Source: RGIG8745 sp045576655
GTDB lineage: Bacteria; Bacteroidota; Bacteroidia; Bacteroidales; Bacteroidaceae
Direction: 5' to 3'
DNA length: 64,000 nt
NCBI GenBank assembly: GCA_045576655.1
Contig: JAZNGW010000022.1
Coordinates: 124,001-188,000, forward strand
The translations under genes and the position numbers were made by a program. This document shows, piece after piece, positions 1 to 6,895 of this stretch (position 1 is the first letter of the stretch; each line of letters starts with the position of its first letter). The notes below the pieces were generated by a model, which was not told where the DNA came from, did no database searches, and saw only the letters and a list, made by a program, of their open reading frames with translations.

Positions 1-1020
1 CGCTTCAAGGAGGCGTCGACAGTAATCAATAAGCGCCATCAGGATTATTTCGAGAAGCGCAAGGAAGAGGAACAGAGCAATCTTGACCAAAAGACTGCAC
101 TTTGTGAGGCTGTTGAGGCTATTGATCTGGAAAGCATCACATCTTTCAATGACTGGAACGCCAAGACTGAAGAAGTTACAGAGATGCAGGCGAAATGGAA
201 GACCATAGGCTATGCTCCGCAGAAGATGAATGTGAAAATATTTGAACGTTTCCGCGCTGCTTGCGATAAGTTTTTCCAGGCTAAGACAGTGTATTACAAG
301 TTGGCGAAAGAAAATCTCAACAATAATCTCCAACTGAAGAAGGAACTTTGTGAGAAAGCAGAGGCTCTTGCTGACAGTACGGATTGGAAGGCAACTGCAG
401 ACGCTCTTGTTGAACTTCAGAAGCAGTGGAAGGCTATAGGTGCTGTTCCTAAGAAGTACAGCGATTCACTTTGGGAGCGTTTCCGTGCTGCTTGTGACAA
501 GTTCTTCGATGCAAAGAAAGAGGCAAATTCGACCCAGCATAACGAGCAGACTGAGAACTTGGAGAAGAAACGTGCAATAGTAGAGCGACTCGCTGCAATC
601 AACCCAGATGAGTTCGAAGGCGATATGCGTCCGGTACTTCGACAGGCTCAGGAAGAATGGAATGCTATCGGTCACGTTCCTTTCAAGGAAAAGGATGTTG
701 TCTACAAGGCTCTTCGCGAACAGATGGACCGCCTCTATGGTGCGCTTAGCGCCAGTGCGTCACAGCGTCGCATCAACCGCTTTAAGAATGAGGTCAATGA
801 TTCGGACGGGAAGGTGCGTGAACGCCTTGTTCGTCAGTTCGATATTCTGAAAAATGAAATCAAGACCTACGAGAATAACCTCGGTTTCCTCACTCTCTCT
901 TCAAAGTCGGGCAACAGCCTCGTTGGTGAACTTAACCGTAAGGTTGAGAAACTTAAGGCTGACCTTGCGGAAATCAAGGCAAAGATTGCCGCTCTTGACG
1001 AAAAGGCTCAAGGCAATTAA
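1..1020 (+). CDS. DUF349 domain-containing protein, 3' part (gene starts before the window)
   Basis: The frame is open from the first base, so this is the C-terminal ~339 codons of a longer protein. It is highly charged and helical, built from repeats with the DUF349 signature W-K-x-I-G-x-x-P followed by ERFRAACDKFF. Clear copies occur around residues 65-95 and 140-170 of the visible part, with a more divergent copy (EWNAIGHVPFKEKD) near residue 220. The end is a coiled-coil-like K/E-rich segment. DUF349 proteins are cytoplasmic and poorly characterised, so no specific function is assigned. A strong hairpin with a T-run follows the stop, so the gene ends its transcription unit before tig. Confidence 0.85.
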   Translation, partial: RFKEASTVINKRHQDYFEKRKEEEQSNLDQKTALCEAVEAIDLESITSFNDWNAKTEEVTEMQAKWKTIGYAPQKMNVKIFERFRAACDKFFQAKTVYYKLAKENLNNNLQLKKELCEKAEALADSTDWKATADALVELQKQWKAIGAVPKKYSDSLWERFRAACDKFFDAKKEANSTQHNEQTENLEKKRAIVERLAAINPDEFEGDMRPVLRQAQEEWNAIGHVPFKEKDVVYKALREQMDRLYGALSASASQRRINRFKNEVNDSDGKVRERLVRQFDILKNEIKTYENNLGFLTLSSKSGNSLVGELNRKVEKLKADLAEIKAKIAALDEKAQGN

Positions 1021-1043
1021 TAGGTTAAGCCGACGATTTGCAT

Positions 1044-1086
1044 AAAGCGGATTGGAAGGATTGTAATCCTTGCCAGTCCGCTTTTT
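1044..1086 (+). terminator. Rho-independent terminator after the DUF349 gene
   Basis: A long stem pairs AAAGCGGATTGG with CCAGTCCGCTTT around an inner AAGGATT/AATCCTT stem, followed by a short T-run. It lies 24 nt after the stop codon. Confidence 0.8.
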
Positions 1087-1167
1087 CTGTTGTTTCTGTC
1101 GATGAAAGTTGCGACAATGACGTTTTGTGACGTTTTGACTCTAAAAGCGGATAAAAGTCTGCATAAA

Positions 1168-1199
1168 ATTGTCTATTCGGGGATAAAATCGTAATTTTG
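1168..1199 (+). promoter_or_regulatory. Bacteroidetes-type promoter for tig
   Basis: The -7 box TAATTTTG (1192-1199) matches TAnnTTTG. ATTG at 1168-1171 stands 20 nt upstream as the -33 element. The predicted transcript has a leader of about 100 nt before the tig ATG. Confidence 0.6.
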
Positions 1200-1307
1200 C
1201 ATGCTAATTGTGGGCAAATCTCAAGCAATGATGAGGTTTGGCCATGATTTTAGTGTGTTTTACGAATAAGAAATAAGTAGTAATATAATTAAAAACATTG
1301 CTGAATA

Positions 1308-2657
1308 ATGAATATTTCATTACAGAACATTGACGCACTCAACGCAGTGCTTACAGCGGAAATCGTTCCTGCTGACTATGAGGAAAATGTAAAGAAGGCT
1401 ATCAAGGAGTTTTGTAAGAAGGCAAGCATGCCAGGCTTCCGCCCAGGTAAGGTTCCTGCAGGTCTTGTGAAGAAACAGTACGGAACATCTATTCTTGCTG
1501 AAGAGGTTAACAAACTCCTTCAGGAGAAACTCTACGGATATATCCGCGAGAATAAGGTGAATATGCTCGGCGAACCAATGCCTACAGCAGCTAATGATGC
1601 TGTTAATCTTGTTGAGGGTGGCACATTCAAGTTCGAGTTCGAACTTGCTCTTGCTCCAGAGTTCAATGTAGAACTTTCTAAGGATGACAAGATCGCATAT
1701 TACAACGTGGCAGTGGCTGACGAGATGGTTAACAGCCAGGTAGATATGTATCGCCAGCGTGGCGGAAGCTACGACAAGGTTGATTCTTACCAGGACAACG
1801 ATATGATCAAGGGCGTAATCACAGAGCTCGACGAGGCTGGCAACGCTAAGGAAGATGGCGTTACTGCTGAGGGCGTTGTTATGCTCCCTAAGTACTTCAA
1901 GAACGACGACCAGAAGGCTCTTTTCGCTGATGCTAAGGTTGGCGACGTTATCAAGTTTAACCCTGCTACAGCATACGACAACAATGAGGCTGAGCTCACT
2001 TCGCTCCTCAAGGTTGCTAAGGAAGACGCTCTTAACCACAAGGGTGACTTCAACTTCCAGGTTTCAGAAATCACACGCTTCGTAGCAGGCCCGCTCAACG
2101 AAGAACTCTTCGAAGGCGTTTATCCAGGTGCTGGCATCAAGACAGAGGAAGAGTTCCGCGCTAAGATTAAGGGCGGAATCGAGGAGCAGTTCAAGAAGGA
2201 CAGCGACTACAAGTTCATCCTCGATGCACGCAAGTACATTACTGAGAAGGTTGGCAAACTTGAGTTCCCTGATGAGAAACTTCGCAAGATTATGCTTGCT
2301 AACGCTAAGGGCGACGAGAAGAAGGTTGACGAGAACTACGATAAGAGCATCCAGGAACTCACTTGGCACCTCATCAAGGAGCAGCTCGTTGAAAAGGCTG
2401 GCGTTAAGGTTGACGACAAGGACGTTCGCGAGATGGCCAAGGAAGTTACTCGCATGCAGTTCGCTCAGTACGGCATGTTGAACATCCCAGACGAGTATCT
2501 TGAGAACTCAGTTGTTGAGATGCTCAAGAAGCGCGAGACTGTTGACAACCTCATCGACCGTTGCGTAGAAGTTAAACTTGGCGCTGCTCTTAAGGAACAG
2601 GTTACTCTCGAAGAGAAGACAGTTACAACTGAGGAGTTTAACAAGCTTTTCGACTAA
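1308..2657 (+). CDS. tig: Trigger factor, ribosome-associated chaperone and prolyl isomerase
   Basis: 449 residues, the usual trigger factor length. The N-terminal ribosome-binding domain carries the family signature as MPGFRPGKVP near residue 42, equivalent to the GFRxGKxP loop that docks on ribosomal protein L23. The central region is the FKBP-like isomerase domain, degenerate in Bacteroidetes, and the C-terminal third is the helical chaperone cradle. Known role: it binds nascent chains at the exit tunnel. In many bacteria tig directly precedes clpP-clpX, and here a BspA-type gene lies between them. The ATG is supported by the upstream promoter and by the conserved N-terminus. Confidence 0.95.
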   Translation: MNISLQNIDALNAVLTAEIVPADYEENVKKAIKEFCKKASMPGFRPGKVPAGLVKKQYGTSILAEEVNKLLQEKLYGYIRENKVNMLGEPMPTAANDAVNLVEGGTFKFEFELALAPEFNVELSKDDKIAYYNVAVADEMVNSQVDMYRQRGGSYDKVDSYQDNDMIKGVITELDEAGNAKEDGVTAEGVVMLPKYFKNDDQKALFADAKVGDVIKFNPATAYDNNEAELTSLLKVAKEDALNHKGDFNFQVSEITRFVAGPLNEELFEGVYPGAGIKTEEEFRAKIKGGIEEQFKKDSDYKFILDARKYITEKVGKLEFPDEKLRKIMLANAKGDEKKVDENYDKSIQELTWHLIKEQLVEKAGVKVDDKDVREMAKEVTRMQFAQYGMLNIPDEYLENSVVEMLKKRETVDNLIDRCVEVKLGAALKEQVTLEEKTVTTEEFNKLFD

Positions 2658-2682
2658 TAATCAGTCATAAATACAGATTCCC

Positions 2683-2715
2683 AAAGGGCATCACCTCGTC
2701 GGTGGTGCCCTTTTT
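2683..2715 (+). terminator. Rho-independent terminator after tig
   Basis: The stem GGGCATCACC / GGTGGTGCCC (10 bp, one G-T pair) has a 5-nt loop and is followed by TTTTT. It begins about 25 nt after the tig stop. Confidence 0.88.
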
Positions 2716-2790
2716 GTCTTTCATCCACTCCCGTCAGAAAATTCATCTCTCCTCCTTTCCAAATTCTTTCAAGGTCCGCTTCAAGCTCAA

Positions 2791-2914
2791 AACTTAGCCT
2801 AAGTTCGGAGTATAGACCCAGGTGGAGATTTTTGTGCGAGCGCTCATCTGAAAATTTTTGAGCCCTCGTTGTGAAATCAATGAGCGCTCGTTCATTATTT
2901 TTTGAGCGCTCGCT
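2791..2914. repeat. Palindrome array A, 22-nt period, upstream of the BspA-like gene
   Basis: Four units contain GAGC(G/C)CTC cores at 2837-2846, 2859-2868, 2881-2890 and 2903-2912. Their starts are separated by exactly 22, 22 and 22 nt. Two further symmetric units continue the phase upstream: AACTTAGCCTAAGTT centred at 2798 and ACCCAGGT centred at 2819.5. Each unit is about 14 nt with an 8-nt AT-rich spacer. The array ends 20 nt before the -7 box of the following gene. It accounts for most of the 329-nt gap between tig and that gene; the rest is the tig terminator and the promoter. Confidence 0.75.
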
Positions 2915-2934
2915 ATTTATGTCCGAAAATAGCG

Positions 2935-2942
2935 TATATTTG
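2935..2942 (+). promoter_or_regulatory. -7 box of the BspA-like gene
   Basis: TATATTTG matches TAnnTTTG, 45 nt before the ATG. No good TTTG -33 element is found. The expected -33 position falls at the edge of the last unit of array A. Confidence 0.55.
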
Positions 2943-2986
2943 CAGATGATAGCGAAGTATAAACATTTAAACCAAATCATTAGCCA

Positions 2987-4438
2987 ATGAAGACTCTTTT
3001 CCTGCTGATAGCAATGCTATTTAGTTCTTTATCACTCTTTGCCCACGACTTTGAAGTTGATGGTGTCTGTTATAACATAATTTCAGCAGAATACAAGACT
3101 GTGGAAGTGACATCTTCTTCTACTTCTTCTCAAAAATATTCTGGTGCGATTTCAATACCTGAGACTGTAACATATGGCGCAATCACTTACAGCGTTACGA
3201 GCATAGGTAAAAGTGCTTTCGAAGAGTGCTATGACCTTGCTTCGGTTGATATTCCTAACAGCGTTACGAGCATCGGCGATGATGCTTTCTGGGGTTGCAA
3301 AAGACTTACTTCTTTGACCATTCCAAACAGCGTGACGAGTATCGGTGAAAGTGCTTTCTTTTGTTGCGAAGGCCTTACTTCTGTGTCAATTGGTAATGGC
3401 GTTACGAGTATCGGTAAGCGTGTTTTCTCTGGTTGCTATGGCCTTACTTCTGTGACCATTCCAAACAGCGTGAAGATCATAGGTTATTGTGCTTTCAATG
3501 CTTGCTTTGGCCTTACTTCGGTTGAGATTCCAAATAGCGTTACGAGCATCGGCGATTATGCTTTCGATGCTTGCGAAGGCCTTACTTCTTTGTCAATTGG
3601 TAACAGCGTTACGAGCATCGGCGATCATGCTTTCGATTATTGCAAAAGACTTACTTCTTTGACCATTCCAAACAGCGTGACGAGTATCGGCAAGTATGCT
3701 TTCTATCATTGCTTTGGCCTTACTTCTTTGTCAATTGGTAACAGCGTTACGAGCATCGGCGATTATGCTTTCGATTATTGCTATGGCCTTACTTCGGTGG
3801 CCATTCCTAACAGCGTGAAGATTATAGGAAATTATGCTTTCAATGATTGCTATGGCCTTACTTCTTTATCAATTGGTAACAACGTAACGAACATCGGCGA
3901 TCATGCTTTCTCTTTTTGCTCCGGCTTGACTTCGGTGACCATTCCAAACAGCGTTACGAGTATCGGCAAGTATGCTTTCTCTGATTGCGATGGCTTTACT
4001 TCGGTGACCATTCCAAATAGCGTTACGAGCATAGGCGAGTATGCTTTCTGTGATTGCAAAGGCCTTGCTTCTGTGTCAATTGGTAACGGCGTTACGAGCA
4101 TAGGCAGGCGTGCTTTCGATTCTTGCTATGGTTTGAAAGAAGTTTATGTATTTGCAGATAATCCTGTTGGGTGTAATGAAAATGTATTTTATTCAGAAAC
4201 ATATTCTAATGCAACTCTTTATGTGCCAAGAACAAGTGTAAGTTTGTATTTGAGTGCAAGTCCTTGGTCGAACTTCACAAGCATTAATGCTATACCGACA
4301 GCAATAGAGGGAATAGAGGCCGAGGAAAAGGAAGATGATTCTCCGGTGTATAATCTGAACGGTGTGATGATGAGGAACACTGAAAACCTGCCTAATGGCA
4401 TATACATCAAGGACGGCAAGAAGTTTGTGGTGAAGTAA
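2987..4438 (+). CDS. BspA-like leucine-rich repeat surface protein
   Basis: 483 residues. A Sec signal peptide (residues 1-19, MKTLFLLIAMLFSSLSLFA) is followed by a short beta-rich segment. Next come 13 complete 23-residue repeats of the LRR_5/BspA type (residues 84-382), with consensus LTSVTIPNSVTSIGxYAFxxC. A C-terminal segment ends in NGIYIKDGKKFVVK, which resembles the short sorting-type tails common on Prevotella secreted proteins. Family knowledge: BspA proteins are surface adhesins or ligand-binding proteins of oral and gut Bacteroidetes and of some protists. The ligand cannot be deduced. The gene has its own terminator-bounded unit between tig and clpP, suggesting later insertion at this site. 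Confidence 0.88.
   Translation: MKTLFLLIAMLFSSLSLFAHDFEVDGVCYNIISAEYKTVEVTSSSTSSQKYSGAISIPETVTYGAITYSVTSIGKSAFEECYDLASVDIPNSVTSIGDDAFWGCKRLTSLTIPNSVTSIGESAFFCCEGLTSVSIGNGVTSIGKRVFSGCYGLTSVTIPNSVKIIGYCAFNACFGLTSVEIPNSVTSIGDYAFDACEGLTSLSIGNSVTSIGDHAFDYCKRLTSLTIPNSVTSIGKYAFYHCFGLTSLSIGNSVTSIGDYAFDYCYGLTSVAIPNSVKIIGNYAFNDCYGLTSLSIGNNVTNIGDHAFSFCSGLTSVTIPNSVTSIGKYAFSDCDGFTSVTIPNSVTSIGEYAFCDCKGLASVSIGNGVTSIGRRAFDSCYGLKEVYVFADNPVGCNENVFYSETYSNATLYVPRTSVSLYLSASPWSNFTSINAIPTAIEGIEAEEKEDDSPVYNLNGVMMRNTENLPNGIYIKDGKKFVVK
3236..4132 (+). repeat. 69-bp tandem coding repeats of the BspA-like gene
   Basis: Thirteen in-frame units of exactly 69 bp, one 23-aa leucine-rich repeat each. Units alternate loosely between an IPNSVTSIG type and a SIGN(S/G)VTSIG type. 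The strong similarity at DNA level, for example the recurring AACAGCGTTACGAGCAT, suggests recent duplication or homogenisation and makes the copy number prone to change. Confidence 0.9.
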
Positions 4439-4593
4439 GGAAAAGCCCCCTCTTACTCCTTAGGGGAGGACAGAACCTGTTCGCTAACATTTGTAATGTG
4501 GCGATTGAGTAACCAAAACGAATGCGAATTAAAGTCAATTAAAGACAATTAGAGTTTTACCACAGATAACTCTGATTACTCGGATTAATCTAC

Positions 4594-4622
4594 CGTAGGG
4601 CGGACCGTGTGTCCGCCCTACG
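4594..4622. repeat. REP-like hairpin CGTAGGGCGGAC / GTCCGCCCTACG
   Basis: A perfect 12-bp inverted repeat with a 5-nt loop and no T-run, so it is not a canonical terminator. A hairpin at 53537-53565 has the related core AGGGCAGAC / GTCTGCCCT, where one base pair is changed on both arms. Confidence 0.75.
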
Positions 4623-4755
4623 CATTTATTGCTTTTGTCAGACTTATAAAACGATATGCGGATAAGTTTGAAGGCAGACACATGTTCGCCCTAACGTTGC
4701 TGGGCTATGATGTCTGAATTTCTCGGAATTTCTCGGAAAAAATATTTTGCTTTTT

Positions 4756-4787
4756 ATTGTTGCGGTAATAAGTTTTTTTTATCTTTG
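4756..4787 (+). promoter_or_regulatory. Promoter for clpP-clpX
   Basis: The -7 box TATCTTTG (4780-4787) has ATTG (4756-4759) 20 nt upstream. The leader to the clpP ATG is about 65 nt. Confidence 0.65.
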
Positions 4788-4857
4788 CTTTATGTTGCCC
4801 TTTTGAGGCGTTGTAAAAGTGTGAAAATAATTAAAGAACACAAAACAGTATAACTTT

Positions 4858-5526
4858 ATGATGAACGATTTTAAGAAGTATGCTACCAAGCATTTGGGCA
4901 TAAATAGCATGGTGCTGGATGATGTAGTGAAGTCGCAGGCGGGCTATTTGAATCCCTACATTCTTGAAGAGAGACAGTTGAACGTGACACAGCTTGATGT
5001 GTTTTCACGATTGATGATGGACCGCATCATCTTCCTTGGAACAGAGGTTAATGACTATACTGCTAATGTGCTTCAGGCTCAGATGCTCTATCTTGATTCT
5101 GTTGACAGCGGCAAGGACATAAGTATATATATCAATTCGCCAGGCGGAAGCGTGAGTGCTGGTCTTGGCATCTATGACACTATGCAGTTCATCAACAGCG
5201 ACGTGCAGACTATCTGTACTGGCATGGCTGCATCGATGGCTGCAGTGCTTCTCGTGGCGGGTACTGAGGGCAAGCGTTCGGCTTTGCCTCATAGCCGCGT
5301 GATGATTCATCAGCCTATGGGCGGCGCTCAGGGACAGGCGAGTGACATCGAGATTACTGCTCGTGAGATTCAGAAACTGAAGAAGGAACTTTACACAATC
5401 ATTTCGGAACACAGCCATCAGCCGTTTGAAAAGGTGTGGGCTGACAGCGACCGTGACTACTGGATGACGGCTCTGGAGGCAAAGGAGTATGGAATGATTG
5501 ACGAAGTGCTTGTAAGGAAAAAGTAA
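4858..5526 (+). CDS. clpP: ATP-dependent Clp protease proteolytic subunit ClpP
   Basis: 222 residues. The serine protease triad is recognisable: Ser in GMAASMAAVLL (~residue 123), His in MIHQPMGGAQGQ (~148) and Asp in SDRDYWM (~200). The INSPGGSV strand motif lies near residue 96. The protein forms the barrel-shaped peptidase that associates with ClpX or ClpA. clpX begins 18 nt after the stop, so the two are almost certainly co-transcribed. Two ATG codons open the frame (ATGATG); either could be used. Confidence 0.97.
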   Translation: MMNDFKKYATKHLGINSMVLDDVVKSQAGYLNPYILEERQLNVTQLDVFSRLMMDRIIFLGTEVNDYTANVLQAQMLYLDSVDSGKDISIYINSPGGSVSAGLGIYDTMQFINSDVQTICTGMAASMAAVLLVAGTEGKRSALPHSRVMIHQPMGGAQGQASDIEITAREIQKLKKELYTIISEHSHQPFEKVWADSDRDYWMTALEAKEYGMIDEVLVRKK

Positions 5527-5544
5527 TTGAGGTAGAAGATTGTA

Positions 5545-6789
5545 ATGGATAAGCAACAAAAAAGGAAATGCTCGTTTTGCGGACGAAGCGAAAGGGAGGT
5601 GCAGATGCTTGTCTCAGGTATGAGTGCCTGCATCTGCGACGAATGCGCAAGGTTGGCGAACGAGGTAGTTGAAGAAAACTTGAAAACGGTTTCGGCAAGC
5701 AAGATGAAGCTTGACAAACTGCCTAAACCGAAAGAAATAAAGGAGCATCTTGACAAGTATGTGATAGGTCAGGATGACGCAAAGAAAGCCATGGCGGTGG
5801 CTGTGTACAACCACTACAAGAGATTGCGTGAGGGTGCAGAAGCCAAGAATGATGATGTTGAGATAGAGAAATCAAATATCGTCATGGTGGGCAGTACAGG
5901 AACGGGTAAGACGTTGCTTGCGCGTACGATAGCAAAGCTGCTCGTTGTGCCTTTCACTATCGTTGACGCTACGGTGCTGACTGAGGCTGGCTATGTGGGC
6001 GAGGACGTGGAAAGCATTCTCTCCCGTCTGCTTCAGGTGGCTGACTACGATGTGGCTGCTGCAGAGCGAGGTATCGTGTTCATCGATGAGATTGACAAGA
6101 TAGCCCGCAAGAGCGACAACCCTTCAATCACTCGCGACGTGAGCGGCGAGGGTGTGCAGCAGGGATTGCTCAAGCTGCTTGAAGGTTCGATTATAAATGT
6201 GCCGCCTCAGGGTGGACGCAAACATCCTGAGCAGAAGTTCATACAGGTGAACACTAAGAACATCCTGTTCATCTGCGGTGGCGCTTTCGACGGCATAGAG
6301 AAACGCATAGCCCAGCGCCTGAACACTCATGTGGTGGGTTACAGTGCGGCTAAGAATGTGGCGAAGATTGACAAGTCGAACATGATGAAGTATATAGCTC
6401 CGATGGATCTCAAATCGTTTGGACTAATACCTGAAATCATTGGACGTCTGCCTATTTTAACTCACCTCGAGCCGCTGGACCGCAACGCTTTGCGCTCAAT
6501 CCTTACTGAACCTAAGAACTCAATCATAAAGCAATATGTGCGTATGTTTGAGATTGACGGAATAAAGTTGGATTTTGAACCGGAGGTGTTTGACTATGTG
6601 GTCGACAAGGCTGTGGAATACAAACTTGGAGCCCGTGGCCTGCGCTCTATTGTTGAGGCTATTATGATGGAACCGATGTATGAACTTCCGTCAAGGCGCT
6701 TAGAGGCATATACGGTGACATTGGAGTTTGCTAAGACCCAGGTGGAGAAGGCAAACATGGATGTGCTACGAGAAAGAGAAGAAGAATAA
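5545..6789 (+). CDS. clpX: ATP-dependent Clp protease ATP-binding subunit ClpX
   Basis: 414 residues. The N-terminal zinc-binding domain has CSFCGRSE and CICDEC (residues 10-35). The AAA+ module has Walker A GSTGTGKT (~119), the pore loop GYVGEDVES (~150), Walker B IVFIDEID (~178) and the RKH loop GGRKHPEQ (~223). These are the standard ClpX substrate-gripping elements. It unfolds tagged proteins and feeds them to ClpP encoded immediately upstream. Length and motif order are typical. Confidence 0.97.
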   Translation: MDKQQKRKCSFCGRSEREVQMLVSGMSACICDECARLANEVVEENLKTVSASKMKLDKLPKPKEIKEHLDKYVIGQDDAKKAMAVAVYNHYKRLREGAEAKNDDVEIEKSNIVMVGSTGTGKTLLARTIAKLLVVPFTIVDATVLTEAGYVGEDVESILSRLLQVADYDVAAAERGIVFIDEIDKIARKSDNPSITRDVSGEGVQQGLLKLLEGSIINVPPQGGRKHPEQKFIQVNTKNILFICGGAFDGIEKRIAQRLNTHVVGYSAAKNVAKIDKSNMMKYIAPMDLKSFGLIPEIIGRLPILTHLEPLDRNALRSILTEPKNSIIKQYVRMFEIDGIKLDFEPEVFDYVVDKAVEYKLGARGLRSIVEAIMMEPMYELPSRRLEAYTVTLEFAKTQVEKANMDVLREREEE

Positions 6790-6895
6790 ATATTAATCTG
6801 CATTATTGCAGTTTTCGCACAAAAAAGGGACTTTGATATTGCTCTGCTGATTTTCTGACTTAAGGAAAAAGAAATAAGTTAACAATAAACGATTA

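Larger units (their letters stand above)
4439..4857. other. Intergenic region between the BspA-like gene and clpP
   Basis: No coding region seen. It holds a C-rich/G-rich remnant just after the stop (CTCCTTAGGGGAGG) and three AATT steps spaced exactly 10 nt (4527, 4537, 4547). A perfect REP-like hairpin lies at 4594-4622, with a decayed relative at about 4674-4694. The clpP promoter follows. Confidence 0.6.

Noticed and set aside
1320..2039. 239-codon minus-strand frame inside tig
   Set aside because: The trigger factor frame on the plus strand is unambiguous; the antisense frame is compositionally odd and lacks homology features.
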